Shown: piece after piece, positions 9,667-20,195 of the stretch
How the letters are laid out: the number at the start of each line of letters is the position of its first letter
How positions within the stretch are numbered: the first letter of the stretch is position 1
Assembly: GCF_000315625.1 (NCBI RefSeq)
Contig: NW_005434584.1
Span: 32,041 to 96,040, forward strand
Source: Guillardia theta CCMP2712
Lineage: Eukaryota > Cryptophyceae > Pyrenomonadales > Geminigeraceae
DNA length: 64,000 nt
Direction of reading: 5' to 3'
Made by a program: the position numbers and the translations under genes
The notes under the pieces: generated by a model
What the model saw: only the letters and a program-made list of their open reading frames with translations
Databases searched by the model: none
What the model was told of the DNA's origin: nothing

Positions 9667-10465
9667 GTGACAGATTCAACAGCTGATAGATGTTCGAATG
9701 ACATTCGAAGAGAAACGAAAGAAGCCCGTTTGCTGAGAAGTAACGAAGACAAAGAATTGACTCATGGAGACATGGAGACCTACAAGCAGCTCATCAACAC
9801 ATTCACGCAGACACTCACCGCGAGGTTCATCGAGCGAGACAACGAGCTAGCAAGGAACAACCGGCCCTGCAAGAAGCCCACCGACCTCATCCGATCCATC
9901 AACAGCATCGTTGACAGCATCAAGTTACAGAGAAAAGTCTAAGATACATCAACAGCATCGTTGACAGCATCAAGTTACAGAGAAAGGTCTAAGTCCTCAC
10001 ACACACAGCCTGGAACGCCCTCTCTGCCGAGAGCGAGGCAGGTTGCATCATGCAGTCCAACCTTAATCTCAGGGATGGCGCATACCCCGGGATCAGGAAG
10101 CTCAACGCCAATGACAACCGGACCATCGGGTACGTGCTGATCCTCAAGAGCATCATCCGGAGGAAGAAGACGAGATCCTCTCCCTGCTACGCAAGGTGGT
10201 GCGGCATCCCGAGAGGACGACGATGAGGACGGGACGAAAGGAATGCAAGGCCCACCAGGCACTCTGTCCTGTCACGCCCTGGCAACCAAGGCCCTAAACC
10301 ATAAACCTTAAGGCCGTCACCAACATTGAGCAGATGCAGAGGATTCAGAGGCACCACAAGCAGCAAATGTACAGGGCTGTATCCATCAACGGCCAGAATA
10401 TGGCCCTGATATTCATGAGATTTATGCAGAGAGCGTATGAATTGTTCAGAAATCTTCAACCATGA
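9667..10465 (+). pseudogene. Unknown gene broken by a 50-bp duplication
   Basis: Three plus-strand segments look coding: a 91-codon frame at 9,667-9,942 (METYKQLINTFTQTLTARFI, then RPCKKPTDLIRSINSIVDSI), a second from about 9,996 (AWNALSAESEAGCIMQSNLN, GAYPGIRKLNANDNRTIGYV), and a third from about 10,308 to a TGA near 10,465 (TNIEQMQRIQRHHKQQMYRA, NMALIFMRFMQRAYEL). Codon use is rich in C-ending codons. The first and second are separated by a 50-bp tandem duplication that shifts frame and adds stops. The family is unknown; composition is charged and helical. Confidence 0.45.
9898..9996. repeat. 50-bp tandem duplication
   Basis: ATCAACAGCATCGTTGACAG and the following bases through AGAAAAGTCTAA are repeated 50 bp later with one A/G difference. 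The unit is not a multiple of three, so it disrupts the surrounding frame. Confidence 0.9.
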
Positions 10466-10599
10466 ACAAACAGAGTGGGAAGACAGGTTTGTGGTAGATG
10501 CAGCAGTGAAAGGGAATAGGAAGGCGATTGTTTGCCAGATGATATGCTTCGTCCATTGCAAGGAGGTGCTACATCATCAGAGATTCACATTCAGACCGA

Positions 10600-10870
10600 G
10601 ATTTATTCACCCCGCGGTCAGGAATTCCTCAAACAGCTCCACCTACCTCCAGGCTGACACGCTGACAACTACATCTCTTACCGCCAGCTCTTCTATCCTT
10701 GGGGTTGATGTGACACCAACGCCAACACCAACCAGAGCCAAAAAACAGTGTCTGGAACGACAACCCTGACATCTGCAACTCCATTGCAGGCAGCGAGCGC
10801 GAGTAACGTCGGGGTAGTTGTGGGTTTTGCGGTAGCAAACGTGACGAGAGCAGCATCTCTTGTTTGCCAC
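10600..10870 (+). pseudogene. Relic E: 3' end of a C-type giant gene
   Basis: The plus strand reads NSSNSSTYLQADTLTTTSLT and GVDVTPTPTPTRA in one frame, then after about 10,765 in another frame SATPLQAASASNVGVVVGFA. Copy C has NSSNSSTVVEALETTPSPTT, AADVTTTPAGTGKA and EIPLQAASASNVGVVVGCA at its stalk and membrane helix. The order and wording match, so this is the stalk and start of the membrane helix of a C-type copy, broken by a frameshift. It points opposite to copy A and lies beyond its 3' end. The same relic is present in the right arm at 47,430-47,660. Confidence 0.75.
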
Positions 10871-10957
10871 ATAAATGTATGGTGAGATCTTAAAAGCATT
10901 CCAGTTCCCTACTGAGGGACATTGTCCGTTCGTGAGTTGATGTAGAGGAGATGAAAC

Positions 10958-12226
10958 TCTCGAGATAAAGGAATCGTTCCCAGAAAATAGCAATTTGAAC
11001 AGCACAGTTAAAGGGAAGAAACACAGCTACAGCTTTCAGACATTTGACGGTATCTGAATACGAACGTCAACCCCGAATCACTCGAAATGATCTCTGGGCA
11101 TTTGACATCTTCCTGCGATGATTGAGTCACTTCAAGTATGGTTCAAATCCTGTGTAGTAGAACGTTTTCACTCTCACCAACGGCAGAGAGATCTGTAGGG
11201 ATTTCTGACTTCAGCGTGCTGCACGTGATCTCCTAGTTGGACGAGAGGCTTCATTGACTCGCTGACTCGGCTAGGTAGTAGTATCAGATGATCTACCGCT
11301 AAAACGACAGATTACCTCGAGCCTCCAAATCTCTGTCCAGATTGCTTCCACGATGCCTTGTTTCCAATGGCTCATACTCTGATAGAGGGCCTCTTGTCTC
11401 TTTTCTTGTCTCTGGTAAAGCAATCGAGCATCACGCATAGACATGGTCACCTGTAGATCGTCCGGAACAGTCTCAGTTCAAGCTCCTTTGCAGTGTGCTT
11501 CCTGATGGGGTCGTCGGGGTAGATCCCGTCCCCCTCCAGGTTTTCCTTCGGCAGCTTAAACTCTCCCCCGTAAAAGGTTGAGAGGACAGAGGACGAGCCA
11601 TTGCCGGCACAGCTACTGCCTCATCTGGACAGCTCCTCTTCCGGCAGGTCTGAAAGGAGGAGGAAGAGGAGGAAGAGGAGGAGGTAGCCAGGGCGATTGT
11701 TGTGAGGTTGCACTGGAGCGGCTCTGGTCAAGGTGATACATCTCGCCCTTCTCCGTCACCGCATGCCCCGCGACCACCACTACCACGACAGGAAAGTCAC
11801 TGGCCGTCAAGTGCGAAGTACTTGAGGACGCTTTTAACGTTGCTGCTGATCTGGAGGAAAACCGTTCCCCAACCATTCCTTGGCTACTGCAGCAAACGCC
11901 GCCATGCGCTCCTCATGCCCAGGCGTGTGAGGGTCGGAGAAGAGGAGGGTCTCACAGGCAACTGCAGCACTCTCCTATGGCGGGTCCCTCCTCTTCACCA
12001 CTCGATCCTCTGCGGTCCTAGCGCTTAACCCGAACGGCATGCTTCTGTTGGGATACGAGGTGGCATCCTCCTCAGCATCGCTGTTGCTGTACACCACATG
12101 GACCGCGTCCCGAGTCCCGACGAGCAAGGAATAAGACCCACTCCACCATCGAGCTGGTGCGCTTGCCGCTCTTGTAGTTTTGTATCCTCCCATACGCGTA
12201 CCAGTAGAGCGAGGGAAAGCCCATCA
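10958..12226. other. Segment absent from the right arm
   Basis: The right arm passes from the PDI sequence AATGCAAG directly into TTTCATCTCC (about 47,312), whereas here the two flanks are about 1.27 kb apart. The trinucleotide AGT is present at both ends, so the right arm shows a deletion with 3-bp microhomology. The segment contains the rest of the PDI pseudogene and about 500 bp (10,958-11,455) with no gene I recognise. Confidence 0.75.
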
Positions 12227-12400
12227 CTTGCATTGACTGTGAAAGTCTCGGTTCGTCGATCGCATCCATCTTAGCCAGCATCACGTTGACTTTCTCTAAG
12301 CGCAGGAGGGAGGCAATCTTGTGGTAGATGGGCTCAAACTTCTGGCATTGCCCGCACTATTGAGCATAAAACTCCACCAGCATGTGCCGTGCCCTACCGG
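11455..12400 (-). pseudogene. Protein disulfide isomerase pseudogene
   Basis: Read on the minus strand, the thioredoxin-like a domain gives MLVEFYAQ, a TAG at 12,357-12,359, CGQCQKFEPIYHKIASLLRL, MLAKMDAIDEPRLSQSMQVM and GFPSLYWYAYGRIQNYKSGK. PDI normally has Trp before the Cys-Gly-x-Cys site, and TGG to TAG explains the stop. Further on, in shifting frames, come ETLLFSDPHTPGHEERMAAF, VFLQISSNVKSVLKYFALDG and FKLPKENLEGDGIYPDDPIR, which fit the b and b' domains of PDI. The active form would oxidise and isomerise disulfides in the endoplasmic reticulum. Several frameshifts make this copy non-functional. A shorter piece with the same stop lies at 47,140-47,315. Confidence 0.8.
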
Positions 12401-13662
12401 CCACAACGTCCCATTTTACTTGTCCGTCCCACGCTCGCACGTTCCATCTTTCCTGCTGTATCCTCTGTTTCCTCTGCCTCTCCTCTCACCTTCATCGCCA
12501 TCGCCACCAAACAGCTATGTCGCCAACAGTCGATGTGTCACCATGGCTGTCTACAACCCACCCTCCTCTCTTGGAGAGTTTTGAAACGTCACTTCTAATT
12601 CTTGAAGTACCGGTTTGTCAACGTTCTCCTGAGTCTCCCGCTGAGAGATATCAGTGATCTCACAATGCAAATGTCTTGTGAGTGTACCAGATATGTCTAG
12701 CGGATGTTCCAGGCAGCGAGCGGCTGGGGATCTGAAATCGAATATAGATAACCTTTTACATGTCGGGAGACGAAAGAGCTGATGATTGTTAAAATATTCA
12801 GTCAATGAACATCCATCATGGTTGGCTTCACGACAGGGGTATGGGCGGACAGAATAGTCCGTGTCTGGTATATTGGAAGTAGAACGAAACTTTTGATAAT
12901 TGCGTTGTCCAATCTTCTCGTTTCTGTGGGAATAGTGAAACGGTTTGATGGATTTCATCAATTTCTGGGCAGTCAAACGGAATTGTCTGAGCTTCAACTC
13001 TAGATTGAATTGGAGATTTCAATTGACCTACTTTGGCAATTGAGATGATTTGGCAAAAGCATGTCTCGTGCCAGCTCTCGTTTTTCATATAAGATCTCTC
13101 ATTCCGCCAAATGAGAGATGAACCTTGAGGCTGTCTATCGCACCAAGGTTCCTCCTTCAGGGCAAGATAGTCGTTTGAAGATGGTCGTTTGACGCACTGT
13201 CACTGGCTTAGTGACCTTCTGCCTTCAGCTGACTTCCAACTAACATTCAACCATCAATATGACACAGATTCCTTTCTCTCTTTCAGATAGTTTACAACTT
13301 ACTAACTCAGCTGGTCCTTGATATTGTGAACTCTAAAAATTCCGAAGCAATTCGCAACGCCATCCAAATGCATGCATCTGGAAGAAGCTTGCGACGCTTT
13401 GTAAAACGTGGCTTGTTCACCTCCATTACACCGATCAAACATGTTGAAGTGACAGTGCAAGTGGTATTCTGCATTCTTGATGCCTATTTTCACAGTGATT
13501 GATATACCGATGTTTGCTTGTGTTTAGCCTACTGCTTTCGTTTTGCTTCTTATGCACAGCAGGTCGTATTTATCTTTGATTTTTACTCACGAAGAAAAAA
13601 CAGGAAAAGAGATGAACAGGCGTAACGGTCCGGTCAGATCATGAAAGAACTATCTATTCAAC
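12401..13662. other. 3' flank of copy A, no gene recognised
   Basis: Parts of this stretch are repeated in reverse at 46,271-47,150, for example the bases at about 12,900-12,975 and 13,480-13,660, with large indels between. No protein-like frame is convincing. Confidence 0.5.
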
Positions 13663-16618
13663 CTACATTCCATACGCCATCGGCTGCTGACCGTAGAGAG
13701 GCGTCTGGACGGGCATTGGAGCAGCAGAGGCGTAGTCGACAGGGAGAACGGGATAGGTCTGTGGGAGATATACAGGAACCATCTCCTCAAGGGGAGGCTT
13801 AGCTACAGCAGCCGGGGCCAGAAACTTGTATGCCAAGAATGCAAGGAAGGCAGCTCCGACCACTCCTCCGACCACTCCTCCGATGATGGCACCGACATTC
13901 GTAGAGCTTGATGATGGTGTGGTGGTAGTTGTTGTGGCAGGTCCTCCTGGCGTAGAGGTTGGCAATACCAAAGAAACTTTTCTTGACTGCGTCTTCTGCA
14001 AGACGAACCTGCTGCTCGAGGATGTCAGACCAGTGAGCTGTCCTCCAAGCGCCCGAGTAGCTACAGTCTCATTGAGGTACATCTCGCTCACGGCAGAGCC
14101 GAGAGTGGAGGTGAAGGTCAAAGAGCAGGTGTTCTCAGTCGCGATAGTATAGTTGCACCTTGTTGAACTGCCGCATGCATAGATTTTAGCAGAAGACAGA
14201 TATCCGCTTCCTCCTGAGACCACGGTGATGGTGGTTCCGTCAAAGTCCAGGACGGCAGGCTCCCCTCCCTCGAGGCTTGGCTCGGCATACAAACGTCCAA
14301 CACAATCCGAGTATACCTCTGCATCTTGATTGTGAGTTGTCGCGTAGGTGTATCGCTGACCACGCACCACCGTGAGAATGACCCCAGAGACTGCTGTGAC
14401 CTTCATGACCTCGTTGTCAATTCTGATGAAGCTGTTTACCGTGATGTAAGCGACAGCTGCTGAGAGTTCCAAGGACGTTGCTGTCGCTGAAGTCAAGGCA
14501 ACTTTGAGCGTAGCTGGAGACTGCACCCCAGATGCCGCCACTGACTTGATGGGGTAGCCCAAGATTGGAGAGTAGACCTTGGAAGGAGCCCCCCACACGC
14601 TGCCCAGGCTAGAAGACTGTTGAGTCACCTTGTACGATGCCTTGGTTGTCAAAGACGACGAAGCAGTCGAGGATAACACGGGGTTTGTGGAGATAGCTGA
14701 GGTCAGAGCCTGCAGGGTCACGGCAATGCTCTCACTACCAACCACGTGATCGCCCAGCATCTGTCCAAAAGAGTCGAGGACGTAGACCGGGCTTGTTCCG
14801 TTGATGCGGTTGGAGCTGCTCTCAAGAACAGGCGAGTTTGGACGCATCAAGTCGTATCCGTCCATCCTGTCCTGGTAGTAGAGCGGGTCGGTGCTGTACT
14901 TGGCCGGGTTGTAGATCACAGGATATGACAGGGAAGGAACGATCAGGTCCGGGTTCACCCCGGTATAAGCAGTCAAGGCAGGCGCGAGGTAGTTGAGGGA
15001 GATCACAGGAGCCTTCTGAAGTTTTGTGGGGCTGCTGATCACGGCGATGCTATCGAGGTAGATCATCGGGGTAGCGTCAGCTGTGTCGGGGTTGGTGATG
15101 ATCGGACGTGCGTAAAAGCCAGAGTTGCTGCCAGAAACGGACTGAAGCACGCCTGTCGCTCCGATGATGGTCTCGATGAAGAACTGTGCCCCAATCGATA
15201 GCACAATCTCGGCACTCGCGTTTGTGCGATTACTGTGGTGCCCTGCTTTCCTCTGGATGCGGTGATGGTTTTAGCTGCTTTATCGACAGTCAGCACTAAC
15301 ATATTCTCGTTATCAACAAGAATTTTTGTTCCTTGGGCCGGCAGCGTTCCTGATACAGTAAGTGACGTAGCAGCCGCACTGATGCCTGCCGACAAAGACT
15401 GTAGGAGCCTGCGCCGAGAGGTCTGAGTCCAAGTGGAAGCAAGGACGGTTGTTGATTGCTCAATAAAGTTCACCGATGCGCCCACCGCATGATTAGCAGC
15501 AAACGTTCCCTGGACTCCTCGAATGACACCCACAAGGTTATTTGAAAGAGACTTGATCTGCACTCTTTCCTGTCCAATCGCGACAACGTCATTTACGAAC
15601 AACCCAGTTGCATCGTTGACAATCATCGATGTAGCATTGAACATAATTGCAGCTAACAGGATAGCATTCTTCAACCCTGTTCTAGACGCAACTGTTACAA
15701 CATCGCTTGAAGAAGGGATACTGGGAACACTTCCGAACTGTCCTGGCTTAATGGTCAGCAGCTTTGAAGAAGATGCAATCACATATAGTCAATCTCGTTG
15801 TTAACTACCACAAAGTCTCCTGGCACAATCTGAAGCTGATCGTTCACATAGATCGAATCATATACAGACAAGACTTTTCCTGCATTGTGTGGTACTGGGC
15901 TTGATGCCCTCGTCACATTGAGTGAGTTAGAAGAAGTAATTACACTGTTGACCAGCATGAGCTCGGATTCCACCCTAACGTACTGTCCAGAGGAGAAGCC
16001 TGTGATTGATTGAACAGGAATTGTTGTGGTTACATGATCGATGCTTGACCTGATGTAAGTGGGGTTGCTGACAATGTAGATCACTTGATCTGCAGCATGC
16101 GAGGAGCGATTGGTGATGTTCGCGGACTCAACAGCCACAACACTGGACGTGGGAGCATTCCTCACATAGAGGACTTCGTCGTCTATCTGAATGTAAGCTC
16201 CTGCTGTCAGAACTGAGTATCCTGTAGTCTCAATTGAGGTTGCATTGTCTGTGATGTCTGCCGACAATGTCAGGATTGAAGAGTTTACTGTTGTTGGGCC
16301 ATAAGCCTTCTGAATGTAAACTGGGCTATGAGTTTGAGTTGTAGAACCTTGTTGACCTCGTGTCACTTGAATTGAACTTTTTGTGACGTTGGATACACCC
16401 AAAATTTCGTTGTTCACGAGTAGATAGTCATCGATTTGCAGCCCCAATGCTGTTGTATCTGTGGGGATTGATGTATTTTCACTGTTGAGTGAGGCAGACA
16501 ACTGAAATGCATCGGTCGCAACTGATGCTACGGTGTGGACAGGCCAATCGGATGCAGATGTTCCGAACAACCCTCTCTTGATACCGATCGTGTTGCCGGA
16601 GATGGACGTGACACCCAC

Positions 16619-16666
16619 CAATTCCTTCACCAATTCCTTCACCAATTCCTTCACCAATTCATTTCC
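16619..16666. repeat. 12-bp in-frame minisatellite beside SRCR
   Basis: TTCCTTCACCAA is repeated about four times and on the minus strand encodes ELVK repeats directly after the SRCR domain of copy A. Copy B has a single TELVN at this place. The expansion keeps the frame. Confidence 0.9.
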
Positions 16667-16675
16667 ACTGCCTGG

Positions 16676-17010
16676 TCCTGTGCAGCCTCCCTGGCAACAC
16701 ACGCCGAGAGCATTGTCTCCATCGCATTCGTGGTCGCCCCAGCCGGCAAAAGGGCAAGTCTGCAGCGTTTGCTCGGCTCCAGTGCAATCTACATAATCCA
16801 TCCAGATTGGTCCGCTTCCTCCTCCAAGCTTTTTCCACTGGACTCCCTCCGTGGGACAGCCGACTTGCCTGCACACTACTTGTGCGCCTGCATCTGAGAA
16901 GGCATCTGAATACCCGCACACCGTGCCCCACGTTCCTTCGTGATCGACTTCTACACGGCAGCACCCGTCGACGTTACAGTCAACAAGCCGAAGTCCATCA
17001 AATTGGTCAG
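16676..17010 (-). other. SRCR domain of copy A
   Basis: The minus strand reads LRLVDCNVDGCCRVEVDHEG, GTWGTVC, AQVVCRQVGCPTEG, GGGSGPIWMDYVDCTGAEQT and GWGDHECDGDNALGVCCQ. These are the hallmarks of the scavenger receptor cysteine-rich fold: WGTVC, VVCRQ.GC, GPIWMD.V.C.G.E, C.GWG.H.C. Compared with copy B it differs at roughly a third of positions, while the flanking sequence differs at only a few per cent. Confidence 0.9.
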
Positions 17011-19961
17011 GTACATTTGGTGATGTGTCAACATTTGGTGATGTGTCAGAATGCAACTCCATGTACTCGCCAACGGTAAACGATTTGGATCCCAAGGCAG
17101 TAATCAACATGATCTCGTTGTCAATCTGGATGTATGTATTCGCTTTAAAGCCCCTGGTCGTAAAAACTGATAGCGTAGTTGCCGTTGCAGTGATGGATGC
17201 TTGTGTTCTAGCAACTGCAGCCAACGGGTTGTACAGCCCCACAAGTGAAGCAGCGGAATGTGAAGGCGTCTTTGTACCATCTGCCTGCGTGTATCCTCTG
17301 TGCACACTCAGCGTATTGGTCGCTGTATCAACGCCTGCCACAAGCATGAACTCATCATTGATCGCAATCGAGCTCTCCACTGCAAACCCAACTGCTGATG
17401 CTACATAAACCGTCTCAAGCACGCCTGCAACAGATGCAGGTAAAGCTTTCTCAAGTGCGGTTCCTGGAAAGAACAACACGACGCTAGCTCCTGGCGAATG
17501 TGCTTCTCTTGCAGAACCGCCTAGAGCTCTCTCGGTCACAGTGATAGTGTTTCCAGTTACCGTTCCAACCTTGAAGATCTCACTGTCAATCAAAATCAAG
17601 TCGTTGGCCTTGAAGGGAGACGCATCCTCCACTGGCAATTCAATGTTGGTGGTCGCCCTGAGGTCATTAGATTTCGCTGATATCAAACCGGCTTGTTTCA
17701 AGCTTCGAGCAGCGATGTTGACGTTTAAGAATGTGTGCGGGGTAGGAACAGTAGGGTTTGAAAAGAAGTGCCTTGACTCATACAGGAGATCGACACCCGT
17801 GACCTCTCCTGCATGATTTCTCCAGACAGATTGATCCACAGACATGTCACCTGGCCAGAATGAAGGGAAAGGTCCTTGACCGTCAATCGACTTGGTGTCT
17901 TCGAAGAAGATAACCACTGTGGTGGATCCACACGACGCCCATGAGAGAACAAGAGGCTGAGATCCAAACGAGTACCCGTAGGCCCCATCGACCACATAAG
18001 GAGCATTGGACTTGCGATCCCAAGTGATCACCGCAGCACCCTGACTCTGAGCAGTTGTCAAGGTCTTGGTTGTAGGATTGAGGTAGTAAGTCTGCGCTGG
18101 GCAGATGTAGGATGGATATTCAGCAATCCGCACAGTGGAGACAGACATTCCGCCTTGAAGCGCTGCTGCAACAGTCAGGCCTGTGGTCGAGCAGGGATTG
18201 CTTCCGACGCTCACAAACGAGACTCTTGGGGCTGTGATGTACCCGGAGCCTGGGTTGACGGTTCGGATGGCAAGCTTGTACTGTGCGGCCTGTGCCGGAA
18301 GATCAGCGGCTGTGGCTGGACTCTCAGAGAGGTAGCTGTCAACTCTCGCACTCTCTACGACGAGCTCGACGTGTGCGGCGACACCTGACCTGGACGTCGG
18401 AGGCTCCACGACAACTTTAGGAGGTGTGCACGTAGCTGAAAGAAGATTTTGAGCAGAGATGTAGAAGTTCAATGATCCTGCAGATGCCATGAAGCCTCTG
18501 TTTCGCTTCGCCGCGTATGCAGTGGACGATGAGTACTGGATTGCTGACTGTCCAGATGCAACTCGCATCTGGAGCGTCTTGCGTGTACGGTAGTCATTAG
18601 AAGCTGGGTTGCTCGCCTGGCAGACCTGGAGGTTATTTCTGTTGACAGGAGAGAAGAAGGCGTTGGCGTAGGAAGGCTGAGTGCACTGACCATTGAAGCA
18701 TCCGCTCTCAAGAGTAGCTGTGGCCACGGCCTGTGAGGTGATGGTGCAGGACTTGCAGTCAAATGTAACAGTGGGAGCAGTGTCGTACCCGTATCCCCCC
18801 TGAGTCATGTACACGCCGTCGATGACCAACCCAACGCCCGATGCGAGATTAGTCAGCCGAGTCATATCAATCGCAAAGTACTGCGGGATGCAGTTTCCGG
18901 TAGCACCAGTGTACCCATCCTTGAGGAAGTACCTTCCGTCACTGAAGAGGATGTCGTACACATAAGGGATTGAAGCATACCCTGATCCCTGCTGGTTGAT
19001 CTGTGAAGTCTTGGATGCAACACTTGTGATCTTGATCTGTAGCTGCGTTCCTCCTAATCTTTCAGGATAGGAGAACAACAAAACGACGTTGTCGCATCCT
19101 GTTGCTGTGGACAAAGTGCCCCCCTTGTACAACAGGACGTTGGTATTCAAGGTAATTACAGCCCCAGTCGCAGTTGTCCTTGGAGGAAACGACCATGTCG
19201 GTACACCCTTGGCGGTCGCGTACATGTTGGAGGTACCAAGTGGAGATGCAGTGAAGGTCACATTGGTTCCTTTGAAGGTGTATCCTGCTCCTGCGCTGGT
19301 GATGGTTACTCCAGTCACCCGAGAGTTCATGTAGGTAGACTGTTCCCATGTGTATGCTTCAGTCTGCCCATTCGAGCAGGCTTCGTTGAAACCTACCAAG
19401 ACCGGAGAGTCCATGGCTGACGTGACCGGGTTGACAGTCTTGTACGAGTTTGAAGAAGATTGGGTCACCTGATAGGGGCTCACCCCTCTGAAGCTGGAAT
19501 ATGAAGTAGATCCCCCAACTAGAACATCGACATTCGAGTAGCTCAAGAAAGCTTCTGCTGATGCGCTTCCACAACCTGTGATGGTGACTGAAGGGGCTGA
19601 AGTGTATCCATACCCCGAGTATGTCACGTTGATTGACTGCAACACGTTGTTTATTGTTTTTGGTTCCGCCTGAGCTTGCGCTGTGCTCGACATTCCTGCC
19701 GGAGTGTCCACGGTAACTGTCGGATTGTTGCACGTGCTCCCAGCATTTGTCACGGCAATCGACACAACGTAACCGGACTTGATCTCTGCTGAGCCACTAG
19801 CCGCTGTTTCAAGGGAAAACATGGAAACAGAAGAGAACTCAGAAGAGTAAAGTCCCGTCAGAGTGTCGGTCTGGTCCCTGTTCCATTCGTACAAGAAGGA
19901 GTTTCCTGTCTCATACCGCATCGCAATGGTAGACGAGAAGTTCTGTGAAATGTATGCATTT

Positions 19962-20195
19962 GCCTGTGCGTTGCATGTGGCAGGAAATGTGACCAAAGGA
20001 GCTGAGATATACCCACTTCCCGCGTTCTGTAGGACTACTTGAGACACGCTGTTTCCATTCAGCAAGACGATGGCTGAAGCCTGTGCGTTGCATGTGGCAG
20101 GAAATGTGACCAAAGGAGCTGAGATATACCCACTTCCCGCGTTCTGTAAGACTACTTGAGACATGCTGTTTCCATTCAGCAAGACGATGGCTGAA
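19962..20195. repeat. 117-bp tandem duplication inside copy A
   Basis: GCCTGTGCGTTGCATGTGGC occurs at 19,962 and again at 20,079, and the 117-bp unit encodes 39 residues containing one NAGSGYISAP repeat. Copies B and C have one unit. The duplication preserves the frame and shows how these repeat proteins gain modules. Confidence 0.95.
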
